Shown here piece after piece: positions 29,419 through 38,700 of a DNA stretch of 64,000 nt. Positions within the stretch are counted from its first letter, which is position 1, and each line of letters opens with the position of its first letter. This DNA is from Burkholderiaceae bacterium (GTDB lineage Bacteria > Pseudomonadota > Gammaproteobacteria > Burkholderiales > Burkholderiaceae_C). Location: contig JAIEMS010000019.1 in the NCBI GenBank assembly GCA_019751915.1, forward strand, positions 62,001 through 126,000, given 5' to 3'. The translations under genes were made by a program, and so were the position numbers. Under the pieces are notes generated by a model that made no database searches, was not told the DNA's origin, and saw only the letters and a list, made by a program, of their open reading frames with translations.

Positions 29419-31119
29419 CTATGGCGAGCGGCTGCTCGCCAACGCCGCATGGTGCCCACGGGTAAAGGCCTCCTCGAACACCGAGTAACCCGACCAGTCC
29501 GCGTGCGCGAACGCCAGCCGCGCCGTGGCGGGCGTGGGCAGTGGCGCTACGCGCTCTCCATTGGATAGCACCATTGTCTTACCAGATGCGCGCTGCATGC
29601 CAATTTGGCTCAAAAACTGTTGCATTCCGGGCGCTGGAATCGCCATCGCGTGGCCGTGGCGGGCAATGTCGATGCGCGTGGTGCGGGCCCGCAAGTCGGG
29701 GTGTGCGCCCGAGAGCGCTTGCACAATGGCCTCGGCCCAGTGTGCCCACGGTTGCTGGGCCAGTTGCGCTCGGCCATCGGGCCAGTCGCCCAGCGCTTGG
29801 TAGTAGGTCAGCACCGTGGGGGCCGGACGCGGATCAAGCCGCTGATGACCAGCATCAACATAGCCCAGTCCCCCGGCCACTGCCCCCGCGCCGCTGCCGG
29901 TGTAGATCACGTTGTCCCACGCCGGGGCAGCACCGGGAATTTGGTCGGCCAGCGGTGCATCTATGTGAATGTTTGCCACCAACCACGGTGCCCATTGCAG
30001 GCGCTGGGCCGCCTGCTGCAAAAAGGCCGGTGGCTGCTGCACCACCCGCGCGGCCACAAACACCGGCAGCGCCACGATACAGTGCGCGGCCTGCCAGCGC
30101 TGCACCGTCTGGGTGGCGTGGTCAAAAGCATCGACCTCGACACCGCGCAGGCCCTCGGTAATGCGCAGCACGCTGGTGCCGGTGTGCAGTTGACCAGCAC
30201 GGCGCAGCGGCTCGGCCAAACGCTGGGTGATCCAGCCATTGCCCTCGGGCCAAGTCAGCACACCGTCGCGCTCAGGGCTGGGGGCATCACCGGGCGCATG
30301 AAAACCGTGCCGACTGGCAAAGTAATGCACCCCCGCCCAAGCCGACACCCGTGCCGTGCCCGCGCCGTAGTCATCGCGGCAACAGTAGTCCAAATACCAG
30401 CGCAAGTGCGGGTCGGTAAAACCTTGCTGCCCAAGCCAAACATCAAAATTAATAGCATCTAACGATTGATGCAAGCGGGCTAGGCCCTTATTTGATTGCA
30501 AAACCTTCATCGCAGGCATCGAAAACCGTGCCTGCGTGCCCAGTGCCGCCACCGCTTGGGCAAAACGCCGGTACTGTGCCAGCGTGTCAGCGCCCACGCC
30601 CTGCACTGGCAGCAAACCTTCTTGCCACTGTCCGGCAAAAAACAGCCGCTCTTGCGGGCTGTGACACAGGTGGCGCTCGTCGTACTGCCAGCGCCCGGCC
30701 ACGCGCTGGCGCAGACCGAGTTCTTCGAGCACGTCTTGTACCTCGCTGGCATCGTCGCTGGGCACCGGCAGGTAGTGCGCCCCGAGCGGGCAGGGCAGCC
30801 CGCCAACGGCAGTGGCCCGGCTGTTGCCACCGGGCTGGTCTTGCAGCTCTAACAGGGCAAAGTCGTGGATGCCCCTCAGTCGCAGCGACCGGGCTGCGGC
30901 CAACCCGGCCACACCGCCCCCGGCAATAACCACTTTGGCACGGTGCAACGTGGTCGGCACGGGCCAGCGGCCCTCAGCCAGCGACTGGCGCAGGCCGTGG
31001 CCGCGTGCCATGTCGCTGCCAGTAAAACCACCTTGCAATGCTGCCACGGCAGGGTTGCACCCCCCCAGCACTGTGGCCGCCAGCGCCGCCGTACCTGCCA
31101 CCAAACTACGCCGCTGCAT
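29419..31119 (-). CDS. FAD-dependent amine oxidoreductase-like lipoprotein
   Basis: 566 residues. The N-terminus has a twin-arginine (MQRRSLVAG), a hydrophobic stretch and a lipobox-like LGGC, suggesting Tat export and lipid anchoring. A Rossmann FAD motif VVIAGGGVAGLAAARSL lies at about 63-79, followed by LLELQDQPGGNS. Later, WYLDYCCRDDYGAG and a C-terminal FAD segment near AFAHADWSGYSVFEEAF. The fold is of the amine oxidase/phytoene desaturase group. It is the last gene of the SPFH-to-oxidase cluster and may oxidise a polyamine or its product; that substrate is inference. Part of the chain (about residues 208-224) is encoded by a dispersed repeat. Confidence 0.78.
   Translation of the reverse strand: MQRRSLVAGTAALAATVLGGCNPAVAALQGGFTGSDMARGHGLRQSLAEGRWPVPTTLHRAKVVIAGGGVAGLAAARSLRLRGIHDFALLELQDQPGGNSRATAVGGLPCPLGAHYLPVPSDDASEVQDVLEELGLRQRVAGRWQYDERHLCHSPQERLFFAGQWQEGLLPVQGVGADTLAQYRRFAQAVAALGTQARFSMPAMKVLQSNKGLARLHQSLDAINFDVWLGQQGFTDPHLRWYLDYCCRDDYGAGTARVSAWAGVHYFASRHGFHAPGDAPSPERDGVLTWPEGNGWITQRLAEPLRRAGQLHTGTSVLRITEGLRGVEVDAFDHATQTVQRWQAAHCIVALPVFVAARVVQQPPAFLQQAAQRLQWAPWLVANIHIDAPLADQIPGAAPAWDNVIYTGSGAGAVAGGLGYVDAGHQRLDPRPAPTVLTYYQALGDWPDGRAQLAQQPWAHWAEAIVQALSGAHPDLRARTTRIDIARHGHAMAIPAPGMQQFLSQIGMQRASGKTMVLSNGERVAPLPTPATARLAFAHADWSGYSVFEEAFTRGHHAALASSRSP
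30445..30498 (+). repeat. Dispersed repeat inside the FAD oxidoreductase gene
   Basis: Plus-strand AATTAATAGCATCTAACGAT, TGATGCAAGCGGGCTAGGCC, then TTATTTGATTGC. The AATAGC, TGCAAGC and CTAGGCC blocks follow the order of the intergenic repeat at 40255-40306. The gene reads through without frameshift. Confidence 0.5.
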
Positions 31120-31125
31120 GGCGGC

Positions 31126-32121
31126 TCAATCATCCGCCCAGCGCTGCCGAATCTCGAGCAACTGCGGCAACAGTGGCACAAACAATGCCACCAAACGCGG
31201 ATCAAAATGCTGGCCCGATTGGGCTTGGATGTGGGCCATAGAGTCCTCGACCGTCCATGCCTCCTTGTAGGGCCGCCGGGTAGTCAGGGCATCAAAGACA
31301 TCGGCAATGGCAACGATGCGCGCCTCAAGTGTAATGGCCTCGCCAGCCAACTGGTGTGGATAACCGCTACCGTCCCATTTTTCGTGGTGGGCCAAAGCGA
31401 TGGAATACGCCATTTGCAGCAAGCCCGAAGGGTGCTGGCCGATGATTTCAGCCCCCATCGCCGGGTGGCGGCGCATGACCTCCCACTCCTGCGCATCGAG
31501 CGGGCCGGGCTTGCCCAAGACGGCATCGGGCACCCCAATTTTGCCCACATCGTGCATGGGGGCGGCGTTGAGCAAGTCTTCAGCCCACGCCCGATGGCAC
31601 CCAGCAGCCAGCGCCAAGCAATAGGCGTAATGGCTCATGCGGATGACGTGCATGCCCGTTTCGTTGTCCTTGTATTCGGCAGCACGGCCCAAGCGCTGGA
31701 CAATTTGCAGGCGCGTCTCGCGCAGCTCATCGACCCGCACCAGCGACAAATGGGTGCGTATCCGCGCACGCACCACCGCAGCACTGACGGGCTTGGTGAT
31801 GTAGTCCACCGCGCCTTCGTTCAGACCCCGTGCCTCGTCCTCACAGTTGTTCAACGCCGTCACAAAGAGCACCGGAATGGGTGCGGTGCTGGCATCGGCC
31901 TTGAGCGCACGGCACACCGCATAGCCATCGAGCTGGGGCATCATGATGTCCAGCAAAATCAGCGCCGGGCGCTGGCGCTGGGCAATCTCGATGGCACGGG
32001 CACCATCGGTGGCAAACAGCAGCCGGTAATCGGCCTGCAAAATGTGGCGCAGCACCTGCAAGTTCGTGGGCTCATCGTCCACCAACAGCAAGCGAGGGCG
32101 GTCGTCTTCGAGGGCAATCAT
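31126..32121 (-). CDS. Response regulator with HD-GYP phosphodiesterase domain
   Basis: 331 residues. Residues 9-125 are a receiver domain with acidic pocket VDDEP, phosphorylation site Asp58 in LLDIMMPQ, and the Lys in ITKPVS. From about 145 on is an HD-GYP domain, intact: NAAPMHDVGKIG, HHEKWDGSGYP, and ADVFDALTTRRPYKEAW. It should degrade c-di-GMP when phosphorylated. ATG at 32121 overlaps the upstream kinase stop by four bases, so the kinase is its probable partner. Ends six bases before the FAD oxidoreductase start. Confidence 0.93.
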   Translation of the reverse strand: MIALEDDRPRLLLVDDEPTNLQVLRHILQADYRLLFATDGARAIEIAQRQRPALILLDIMMPQLDGYAVCRALKADASTAPIPVLFVTALNNCEDEARGLNEGAVDYITKPVSAAVVRARIRTHLSLVRVDELRETRLQIVQRLGRAAEYKDNETGMHVIRMSHYAYCLALAAGCHRAWAEDLLNAAPMHDVGKIGVPDAVLGKPGPLDAQEWEVMRRHPAMGAEIIGQHPSGLLQMAYSIALAHHEKWDGSGYPHQLAGEAITLEARIVAIADVFDALTTRRPYKEAWTVEDSMAHIQAQSGQHFDPRLVALFVPLLPQLLEIRQRWADD

Positions 32122-34820
32122 GGGGCGACTTCTTCGGGGGCCGGCGCTAACTGGGTGCGCAGGGCCTCTACGCAATCCAGTGCTTGGTCAAAATCAAAAT
32201 GGTCAATGGCTTGTTGCAGCGGCTCCAACAGCAGAGCAGGCAGTATGCACGCCAATGTGTGCAATGGCGATTCAGACAGCTCCCCCGCAGCCAGTGCTTG
32301 GGCCAAAAGCTCCAGCGCTGCCAACGCCGTCGCTTGGCACGGTGCATCCAACAACATAGACGCTGCTGCAGCGGTCGCAGGAGGCGCGCCGCACGCGCGG
32401 CAAGACTGCACGGCCTGCAAAGCTTCTTGGAGAGCCACGGACACCTGTGCAATCCATAAACGCCCGCTGGCGGCATCACCGGCATGGGCGGCACGCTCAA
32501 GTCGCTGGGCCAACGCATGCAGTGGAACGAGGGCCAAATTGTGCGCAGCCAGCCCCAGACGCTGTGCGCTGGCGCTCAGGCCAGACCAATCGGCAGCATC
32601 GAGCAACGCCAGTTGCGTGGCCGCAAGGGTCTGGCTCTCGTCACAAAAGCGTTCGACCGCATGGCAGAGCAATTCCAACCGCATCCACAGGCGCACGCCT
32701 TGCTCCCAATCAATGGCCGGTGGCACACTGGCCGGTGCGCCGGCCCCCGCAGATGGCAGCGCTTGTGCGACCATCTGCGGCCCCTTTGCTGGTGCCGCCG
32801 CTACGGGCAGCGGCAAACACACCCTAAAGGTACTGCCTTGGCCGAGCACACTTTGCACCCCAATGCGCCCGCCCATCAACTCGGTGAGCTGGCGCGAGAT
32901 GGTGGTGCCCAACCCCGTGCCGCCAAAGCGCCGCGTGGTGGTGGCATCGGCCTGCGCGAACGGGTCAAAAATACGCTCAAGATGCTCTGGCGCAATACCA
33001 ATACCAGTGTCTTGCACCTCCAGCAGCCACTCGCCGCTGGCGTAGGCCACGCGCAGGGTCACACCGCCAGCCTCGGTGAATTTGATAGCGTTGCCCAACA
33101 AATTGACCAAAACTTGTTGCAGCCGCATCGCGTCGCCATGCAGGTAGTCGGGCACCTCGCTGGGATACTCCAGCAGCAAAAACAAGCCTTTTTTGCTGGC
33201 CGTGATACGCAGTGAAGCCAAAATTTGCCCACACAACTCGCGCAGCGAGAAATCTTCCGGTTCGAGTTCAACGGCAGCTTTTTCTAATTTGGCCGTGTCC
33301 AAAATGCTGTTGAGCAAGCGCAGCATGGAGTGTGATGCTTGCTGCACGGTGCCCAATTGGTGGCGCTGCGAGGCATCGAGTGGCGACTCCAGCAACGCCT
33401 CGGTAAAGCCAATGATGGCGTTCATCGGTGTGCGGATTTCGTGGCTCATGTTGGCTAAGAACATACTCCGGGCCGCCGCAGCCAGCTCGGCCCGCTCTTT
33501 GGCACAACGCAGCTCTTGCTCCATGGCGTGGCGCTGGCTCAAGTCGGTGGCAAACAAAACAATTTTGATGAGCTGACCTTCGGCATCAAAAATCGGGTTG
33601 TAGCTGGCCTGAATCCAGACCTTGCGCCCCTCTTTGCCCAAACACAGGTACTCACCGGCATCGCGTTCGCCGCGCATCAAGCGCGCTGCCAAATCGGCAT
33701 AGGCCGGGTCTTGGGCGTACTCGGCAGTGCAAAACAAGCGGTGATGGCGACCTTTAATCTCCGCTAACTGATAACCCGTCAGTTGCAGAAAATTCGCATT
33801 GGCCTCCACCACACGGCCTTGCAAATCAAACTCAACCACCGCCAGCGCTCGACCAATGGCCCGCACCGTGCCCTCAAACTCGGCATTGCGCGCCTTGGTT
33901 TCGGTGTTGTCCACAATCACACCGTCGATCCACAAAATCTGCCCCTGTTCACCGCGCACACCCCGGCCTCTTTCACAGATCCACAAGGTAGCCCCGTTGC
34001 GGTGGCGCAAGCGGTACTCGACTTGGTAAGAGCGCCCTTGCTGGAGCGCCAACGAAACCTCGTCCCACAAGCGATGAATGTCACTGCCGTGGGTGATTTG
34101 GGTAAAAGTGACACGCCCTTCCACAAAGTCACGCGCCGACCAGCCAGTCAGCGCCTCGACCGCATCGCTGATAAACAGCGTCGTCCAGTCGCGGTCATAG
34201 CGGCAACGAAAGGTCACTCCCGGAATATTGCTAATCAGCGAGCGAAATTGCTCCTCGCTGCGCTGGAGGGCCGATTCCATTTTGCGGCGCAGGCTGATGT
34301 CGGTCACAAACCCGACAAACAGCGCTGGCCCCGGCAACTGCACCCGGCCCACCGCCAAACGCACTGGCACCAAAGTGCCATCTTTGTGCAGCGCCTCCAT
34401 CTCGCGCCCGGCAGCGCTGATGCCACTATTGCCGCTCGCACAATACCGACGCAAGTAGCCATCGTGGGCATTCTGGTGCGGCTCTGGGATGAACATATTG
34501 ACATTGCGACCCAGCACCTCTTGGGCCGTCCAGCCCAAAATACGCTGCGCTGCCGCGTTGTACGACTGCACCAAGCCTTGGGCATCGATCATGATGATGC
34601 CATCGACAGCGGTCTCCATCACAGACTGCAAGCGCGACTCGTTGCGCTGCGATTCTTGCAGCATTTGACGGTAGCGCAGTGCCAGTTTGATTGCCAGCGC
34701 CAGTGCGGCAGCAAACCCACTGACGGCCACAGCGGCCATCAGCGCCGATAAACGCGGGTGTTGCTGCTGCCACAGCAACGCCCAGCGCACTAAGCCGCTA
34801 GAGAAGAAAAGTTCAACCAT
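32118..34820 (-). CDS. Multi-PAS sensor histidine kinase with degenerate C-terminal Hpt
   Basis: 900 residues. One membrane helix near 27-47, then three PAS domains (about 60-175, 185-305, 315-435). The HisKA domain has His460 in NMSHEIRTPMNAI. The ATPase domain has LGNAIKFTEAG (N box) and DTGIGIAPEHLERIFDPFAQ (G1/F box). There is no receiver domain. The last about 220 residues look like an Hpt domain, but the phosphate-accepting His of the usual AH(T/R)LKG is replaced by Gln (SAQRLGLAAHNLALVPLHAL). The neighbour HD-GYP regulator, coupled by a four-base overlap, is the probable output. Confidence 0.9.
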   Translation of the reverse strand: MVELFFSSGLVRWALLWQQQHPRLSALMAAVAVSGFAAALALAIKLALRYRQMLQESQRNESRLQSVMETAVDGIIMIDAQGLVQSYNAAAQRILGWTAQEVLGRNVNMFIPEPHQNAHDGYLRRYCASGNSGISAAGREMEALHKDGTLVPVRLAVGRVQLPGPALFVGFVTDISLRRKMESALQRSEEQFRSLISNIPGVTFRCRYDRDWTTLFISDAVEALTGWSARDFVEGRVTFTQITHGSDIHRLWDEVSLALQQGRSYQVEYRLRHRNGATLWICERGRGVRGEQGQILWIDGVIVDNTETKARNAEFEGTVRAIGRALAVVEFDLQGRVVEANANFLQLTGYQLAEIKGRHHRLFCTAEYAQDPAYADLAARLMRGERDAGEYLCLGKEGRKVWIQASYNPIFDAEGQLIKIVLFATDLSQRHAMEQELRCAKERAELAAAARSMFLANMSHEIRTPMNAIIGFTEALLESPLDASQRHQLGTVQQASHSMLRLLNSILDTAKLEKAAVELEPEDFSLRELCGQILASLRITASKKGLFLLLEYPSEVPDYLHGDAMRLQQVLVNLLGNAIKFTEAGGVTLRVAYASGEWLLEVQDTGIGIAPEHLERIFDPFAQADATTTRRFGGTGLGTTISRQLTELMGGRIGVQSVLGQGSTFRVCLPLPVAAAPAKGPQMVAQALPSAGAGAPASVPPAIDWEQGVRLWMRLELLCHAVERFCDESQTLAATQLALLDAADWSGLSASAQRLGLAAHNLALVPLHALAQRLERAAHAGDAASGRLWIAQVSVALQEALQAVQSCRACGAPPATAAAASMLLDAPCQATALAALELLAQALAAGELSESPLHTLACILPALLLEPLQQAIDHFDFDQALDCVEALRTQLAPAPEEVAP

Positions 34821-34824
34821 TCAA

Positions 34825-36363
34825 TCAGTGCCCCACTTGGCCCCATTCGTGTTCGTAGGTCGTCACCAGCACTTGGTTAGACAACCGATTGACCTCGGTG
34901 GGTACCCGCGCCATGTCTAGCGGAAAATCAAACAGCAAGGGCAATGTCGATGGGCTCAAAAACTGCAATCCCACAGGCAATGCACTGGGCAAGCGCCACG
35001 GGCGGCGACTGGCAATGGCAAAGCCCCACTCGCCAAAGCTGGGCACATGGGCATGGTAGGGCGCAACGCGCAGACCTACCGATTCAATGGTTTGCACCAC
35101 CGTCCAAAAACTGCGCCGCGCCACCAACGGCGAGGTCGTTTGCACCACGGCATAACCGCTGGCACTCAAGCGCTGCTCCAGCAGGGCATAAAAGCTCTGG
35201 GTGTAGAGCTTGCCAATGGCAAAGTTGGTGGGGTCAGGAAAATCAACCACGATGACATCAAACACCTCGGGCGTGTCTTGCAGCCACTGAAAGGCATCGG
35301 TATTGACCACCGTCACTTTGGGCGACAGCAATGCGCCGCCGTTGAGCCGCGCAAGGGTGGTGTTTTGGCTAAACAGGCGCGTCATGGCCGGGTCTAACTC
35401 GACCAGCGTGACCGACTCGACCGAGGGGTATTTGAGCATCTCGCGCACCGCCATGCCATCGCCCCCTCCCAGCACCGCCACCCGCTTGGGCGCGCCGTGG
35501 GCCGCCATGGCCGGATGCACCAGCGCCTCGTGGTAGCGGTATTCGTCGCGCTCGGCAAACTGCAAATTACCATTCAAAAACAAACGGTGCCCGGCCTTGC
35601 CGTGCGTGACGACAATGCGCTGGTAGGGCGAAGCGGCGCTAAAAACAATGCGGTCTTGGTAGAACTTGTCTTCGGCAAAGGTGGTGATGTGGTCAGCGCC
35701 CAGCACCCCGGCCAGCAGCGCACCGATGACCAGCGCACACGCCAGCGCATGGGCACGCCAGCGGCGCAACTCGTGGCGAAACAACCACAGCGCCCACAAT
35801 GCCACGGTCGCATTGAGCAAGCCAAACAGCAACCCGGTGCGAATCAGCCCCAAGTGCGGCACCAGCAGCAACGGAAACGCCAGCGACACCGCCAGCGCTC
35901 CCAAATAATCAAACGTCAGCACCTGCGAGACCAAATCTTTCAGTGCCACGTTGCGCTTCAAAATCCGCATCACCAGCGGAATCTCTAGCCCCACCAGCGT
36001 CCCCACCAGCAGCACCATGCCGTAGAGCAACACCCGAAACGCCCCCGGCGCATAGGCATTGGCGATAAACAGCGTCGCTGGCAACGCCCCGCCGACCAGC
36101 GCGACCATCAACTCAATGCGCAAAAAATGCGCCGGTAGCTGGCGCTCAAAATAACGCGACAGCCACGACCCCACCCCCATGGCAAACAAGTAGCTGCCAA
36201 TGACGGTCGAGAACTGCAACACCGAGTCGCCCAGCAGGTACGACGCTAACGCCCCCGCTGCCAACTCGTACAGCAGGCCACAAGCGGCCACCACGAACAC
36301 GCTGGCGAGCAGGGCGATGTCTATCGGACGGGGGTTGGGGTGGTGGGTCTGGGTATCGGCCAT
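34825..36363 (-). CDS. speE: Membrane-anchored polyamine aminopropyltransferase (spermidine synthase family)
   Basis: 512 residues. Residues 10-225 hold about seven membrane helices (LASVFVVAACGLLYELAAGA first). The C-terminal half is a spermidine synthase-like domain with RVAVLGGGDGMAVREMLKYP, VTLVELDPAMTRLF and VVDFPDPTNFAIGKLYTQ, which bind decarboxylated SAM and place the catalytic Asp. It would move an aminopropyl group to a polyamine or similar amine at the membrane. No SAM decarboxylase gene is in the cluster. Start: ATG 36363 is simple; ATG 36396 overlaps the upstream stop as TGATG and cannot be excluded. Confidence 0.9.
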   Translation of the reverse strand: MADTQTHHPNPRPIDIALLASVFVVAACGLLYELAAGALASYLLGDSVLQFSTVIGSYLFAMGVGSWLSRYFERQLPAHFLRIELMVALVGGALPATLFIANAYAPGAFRVLLYGMVLLVGTLVGLEIPLVMRILKRNVALKDLVSQVLTFDYLGALAVSLAFPLLLVPHLGLIRTGLLFGLLNATVALWALWLFRHELRRWRAHALACALVIGALLAGVLGADHITTFAEDKFYQDRIVFSAASPYQRIVVTHGKAGHRLFLNGNLQFAERDEYRYHEALVHPAMAAHGAPKRVAVLGGGDGMAVREMLKYPSVESVTLVELDPAMTRLFSQNTTLARLNGGALLSPKVTVVNTDAFQWLQDTPEVFDVIVVDFPDPTNFAIGKLYTQSFYALLEQRLSASGYAVVQTTSPLVARRSFWTVVQTIESVGLRVAPYHAHVPSFGEWGFAIASRRPWRLPSALPVGLQFLSPSTLPLLFDFPLDMARVPTEVNRLSNQVLVTTYEHEWGQVGH

Positions 36364-36395
36364 GAAAAAGGGGGTGCCGACGCTTGAGCCGCCCA

Positions 36396-38264
36396 TCAAC
36401 GCAAACGCCGTACCGGTGGCGGCACCTGTACCGCAGAGGACGACCCTTCGGACAGTTTGAAGCCCGCCACCACATCGGCCAGCTGGCTGGCTTGTTGTTG
36501 CAGCGACTGGGCTGCGGCGGAAGCCTGCTCCACCAAGGTTGCATTTTGCTGCGTGCTTTGGTCCATCAGCGCCACGGACTGGCCCACTCCGGCAATGCCG
36601 TTGCTCTGCGCTTGGCTGGCGGCGCTGATTTCGGCCACGATGGCACTGACACGGCGGATGCTATCGACCACCTTGTCCATCGTCACCCCAGCATCGTGTA
36701 CCAATTGGCTACCGGCGTTGACTTGAACCACCGAATCGTCGATCAGTGCCTTGATCTCTTTGGCTGCAGTGGCGCTGCGCTGTGCCAGCGTGCGCACTTC
36801 AGAAGCAACGACGGCAAAGCCGCGACCTTGTTCGCCAGCGCGTGCGGCCTCGACTGCGGCATTGAGCGCCAGAATATTGGTCTGGAAGGCAATGCCGTCG
36901 ATCACGCTGATGATGTCGACAATCTTGCGCGAGGCCGTGTCAATGCCGCCCATGGTTTGCACCACCTGTCCGACCACCTGTCCACCGTGGGCGGCAATGT
37001 CCGAGGCCTCGCTGGCCAATTGGTTGGCCTGACGGGCATTTTCGGCATTTTGCTGCACGGTGCTGGTCAACTCCTCCATCGCGGTCGCGGTTTGTTGCAG
37101 GGAACTCGATTGCTGCTCCGTGCGAATCGACAAATCTTGGTTGCCGTTGGCAATTTCGTGCGAAGCCATGCGCACGGCATTGGACGACGTGCCGATCTGC
37201 TGGAGCACCGAGGCCATCTTGTCCACAAACTGGTTGAATGCTTTGGCAATGTGTGTCAATTCATCGTTGCCGCTGTCGGCGATCCGCCGGGTCAGATCGC
37301 CTTCGCCGCTGGCAATGTCTTGCAGAGCGTCGCGCACACGGGTCAGGCGCTGTAGCTGGCTACCGACCACGGCTTTCACCACCACGATAGCGGCCAGTAT
37401 GCACAGCACGGCAATGAGGGTCGCCACTTGCAACTGCCGGTGCAGTGGCTGCATGGCTTCGTTGTAGTCCACACCGATGGCCAACATCCAAGGGGTGCCT
37501 TCGACCTTGGACGCATAGAGCATGTGTTCAGCACCATCAATGGCAACCTTGGCATAACCGCCCTGACGGGTCAATTGCTGAACCAGTTCGGTACTGAGGC
37601 TGGACGCAATGTCCGATACCGGCTTGAGCACCAAATCGGCCTTGGGGTAAGCCAGAATTTTGCCCTCGTCATTGATCAAAAAGGCAAAGCTTTTGTCGGT
37701 GGGGCGAATGTTAGCGACGGTGCGGTTGATGCTGTCGATGGTCATGTTCGAGCCGACCACCGCAATCACTTGGCCGTTGTGCATCACCGGCTCGGCAAAG
37801 GCGAAGGTGAGCTTTTTGTAAATCATGTCGATGTAGGGCGCGGTCAAGATGGAACCGCCGGTTGCCACTGCCTGCTTGTACCAAGGGCGCTGGGTACCAT
37901 CGAAGTCCGCAGGCATTTTGCGGATGAAGGCGAAACGCTTGTCTGAATAGACGAAGAACGCGCCATCGAGTCCGCCCGCCTCTTTGATGACCTTGAGCAT
38001 CGGGATCGGATCGGGTGCCGGAGCCGAAGGGTCTTGCACCGTGCTCACAGCCGCTTTAATGGCGCTGGTGGCTTTACGCTTGTCCTGAACCATTGCTGCT
38101 AGGTCGGCGGCGTGAAGGTTTGTCAGTTGCCCCATGCGTTGGTCTTGGGCACTGAGGAGGTGATCGCGCACCATCCACAGCGTTGCGCCTGTGAGCACCA
38201 ACAAAGAAATGGCGGTGATGACGATACTAAAAAGCGTCAGGCGTGCGCGCAGACTGCTGGTCAT
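36396..38264 (-). CDS. Methyl-accepting chemotaxis protein with dCache-type sensor
   Basis: 622 residues. Helix at about 12-32, a periplasmic double-Cache-type region (35-270) with [19 protein letters not shown], a second helix near 285-305, HAMP (about 305-360), and a signalling domain with the hairpin tip [20 protein letters not shown]. No C-terminal NWETF-type CheR tether. ATG at 38264 is preceded by AAGGAGCC. It lies between the DUF350 gene and the membrane aminopropyltransferase, an unusual place for a receptor. Ligand unknown; the dCache family often binds amino acids or amines. Confidence 0.94.
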   Translation of the reverse strand: MTSSLRARLTLFSIVITAISLLVLTGATLWMVRDHLLSAQDQRMGQLTNLHAADLAAMVQDKRKATSAIKAAVSTVQDPSAPAPDPIPMLKVIKEAGGLDGAFFVYSDKRFAFIRKMPADFDGTQRPWYKQAVATGGSILTAPYIDMIYKKLTFAFAEPVMHNGQVIAVVGSNMTIDSINRTVANIRPTDKSFAFLINDEGKILAYPKADLVLKPVSDIASSLSTELVQQLTRQGGYAKVAIDGAEHMLYASKVEGTPWMLAIGVDYNEAMQPLHRQLQVATLIAVLCILAAIVVVKAVVGSQLQRLTRVRDALQDIASGEGDLTRRIADSGNDELTHIAKAFNQFVDKMASVLQQIGTSSNAVRMASHEIANGNQDLSIRTEQQSSSLQQTATAMEELTSTVQQNAENARQANQLASEASDIAAHGGQVVGQVVQTMGGIDTASRKIVDIISVIDGIAFQTNILALNAAVEAARAGEQGRGFAVVASEVRTLAQRSATAAKEIKALIDDSVVQVNAGSQLVHDAGVTMDKVVDSIRRVSAIVAEISAASQAQSNGIAGVGQSVALMDQSTQQNATLVEQASAAAQSLQQQASQLADVVAGFKLSEGSSSAVQVPPPVRRLR

Positions 38265-38451
38265 AAGGGGGGCTCCTTGGAGGGATGAATTTTTTGGTTT
38301 CCTGTGCGCGGCAGGGGGAACGACTTTCTCGTCAACGGGCTTGGAATATCTGTACAAAACAATCAAAGTAGGCTGACCCCGTAAGAGGAACTAAGCCACA
38401 GCCACAAAAAACAGTACGCACAAACGTGCAATTCGATGTAGTTTGTGCCGC

Positions 38452-38676
38452 TCACCCGCCATGAATCGCCGCTGCCACAATGATGCTAATGCCCAAACAC
38501 ATAGCGGCGACCACCATGCCCAAGGCCTTGTTTTGCTTTTCGACAATCTCAGCCCACAGGTCGTATGGGGTGATTTTGTCGATGATGACGAAGCTGACCC
38601 AAAACACTACCACGCCAATCAGTGCAAACAAGATGGAACTAAAAAATGCGCCAGGCCGCAGCCATTCGATGCCCAT
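38452..38676 (-). CDS. DUF350 domain membrane protein
   Basis: 74 residues with two membrane helices and a short polar loop (WAEIVEKQNKALGMVVAAMC). It contains the conserved Asp/Lys-Asn features of one DUF350 repeat. E. coli YjfL is a DUF350 protein encoded with a PspA-like protein and a glutathionylspermidine-synthase-like enzyme, so the link with polyamine and envelope-stress genes here follows a known theme. Function not established. 24 bases downstream of the DUF4178 gene on the same strand. Confidence 0.88.
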   Translation of the reverse strand: MGIEWLRPGAFFSSILFALIGVVVFWVSFVIIDKITPYDLWAEIVEKQNKALGMVVAAMCLGISIIVAAAIHGG

Positions 38677-38700
38677 GGTGAATTCCTTTCAAAATTAAAG

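Noticed and set aside
30865-33045. A 726-codon plus-strand frame opposite the kinase, regulator and oxidoreductase genes
   Set aside because: All three minus-strand genes show intact motifs; the antisense translation has none.
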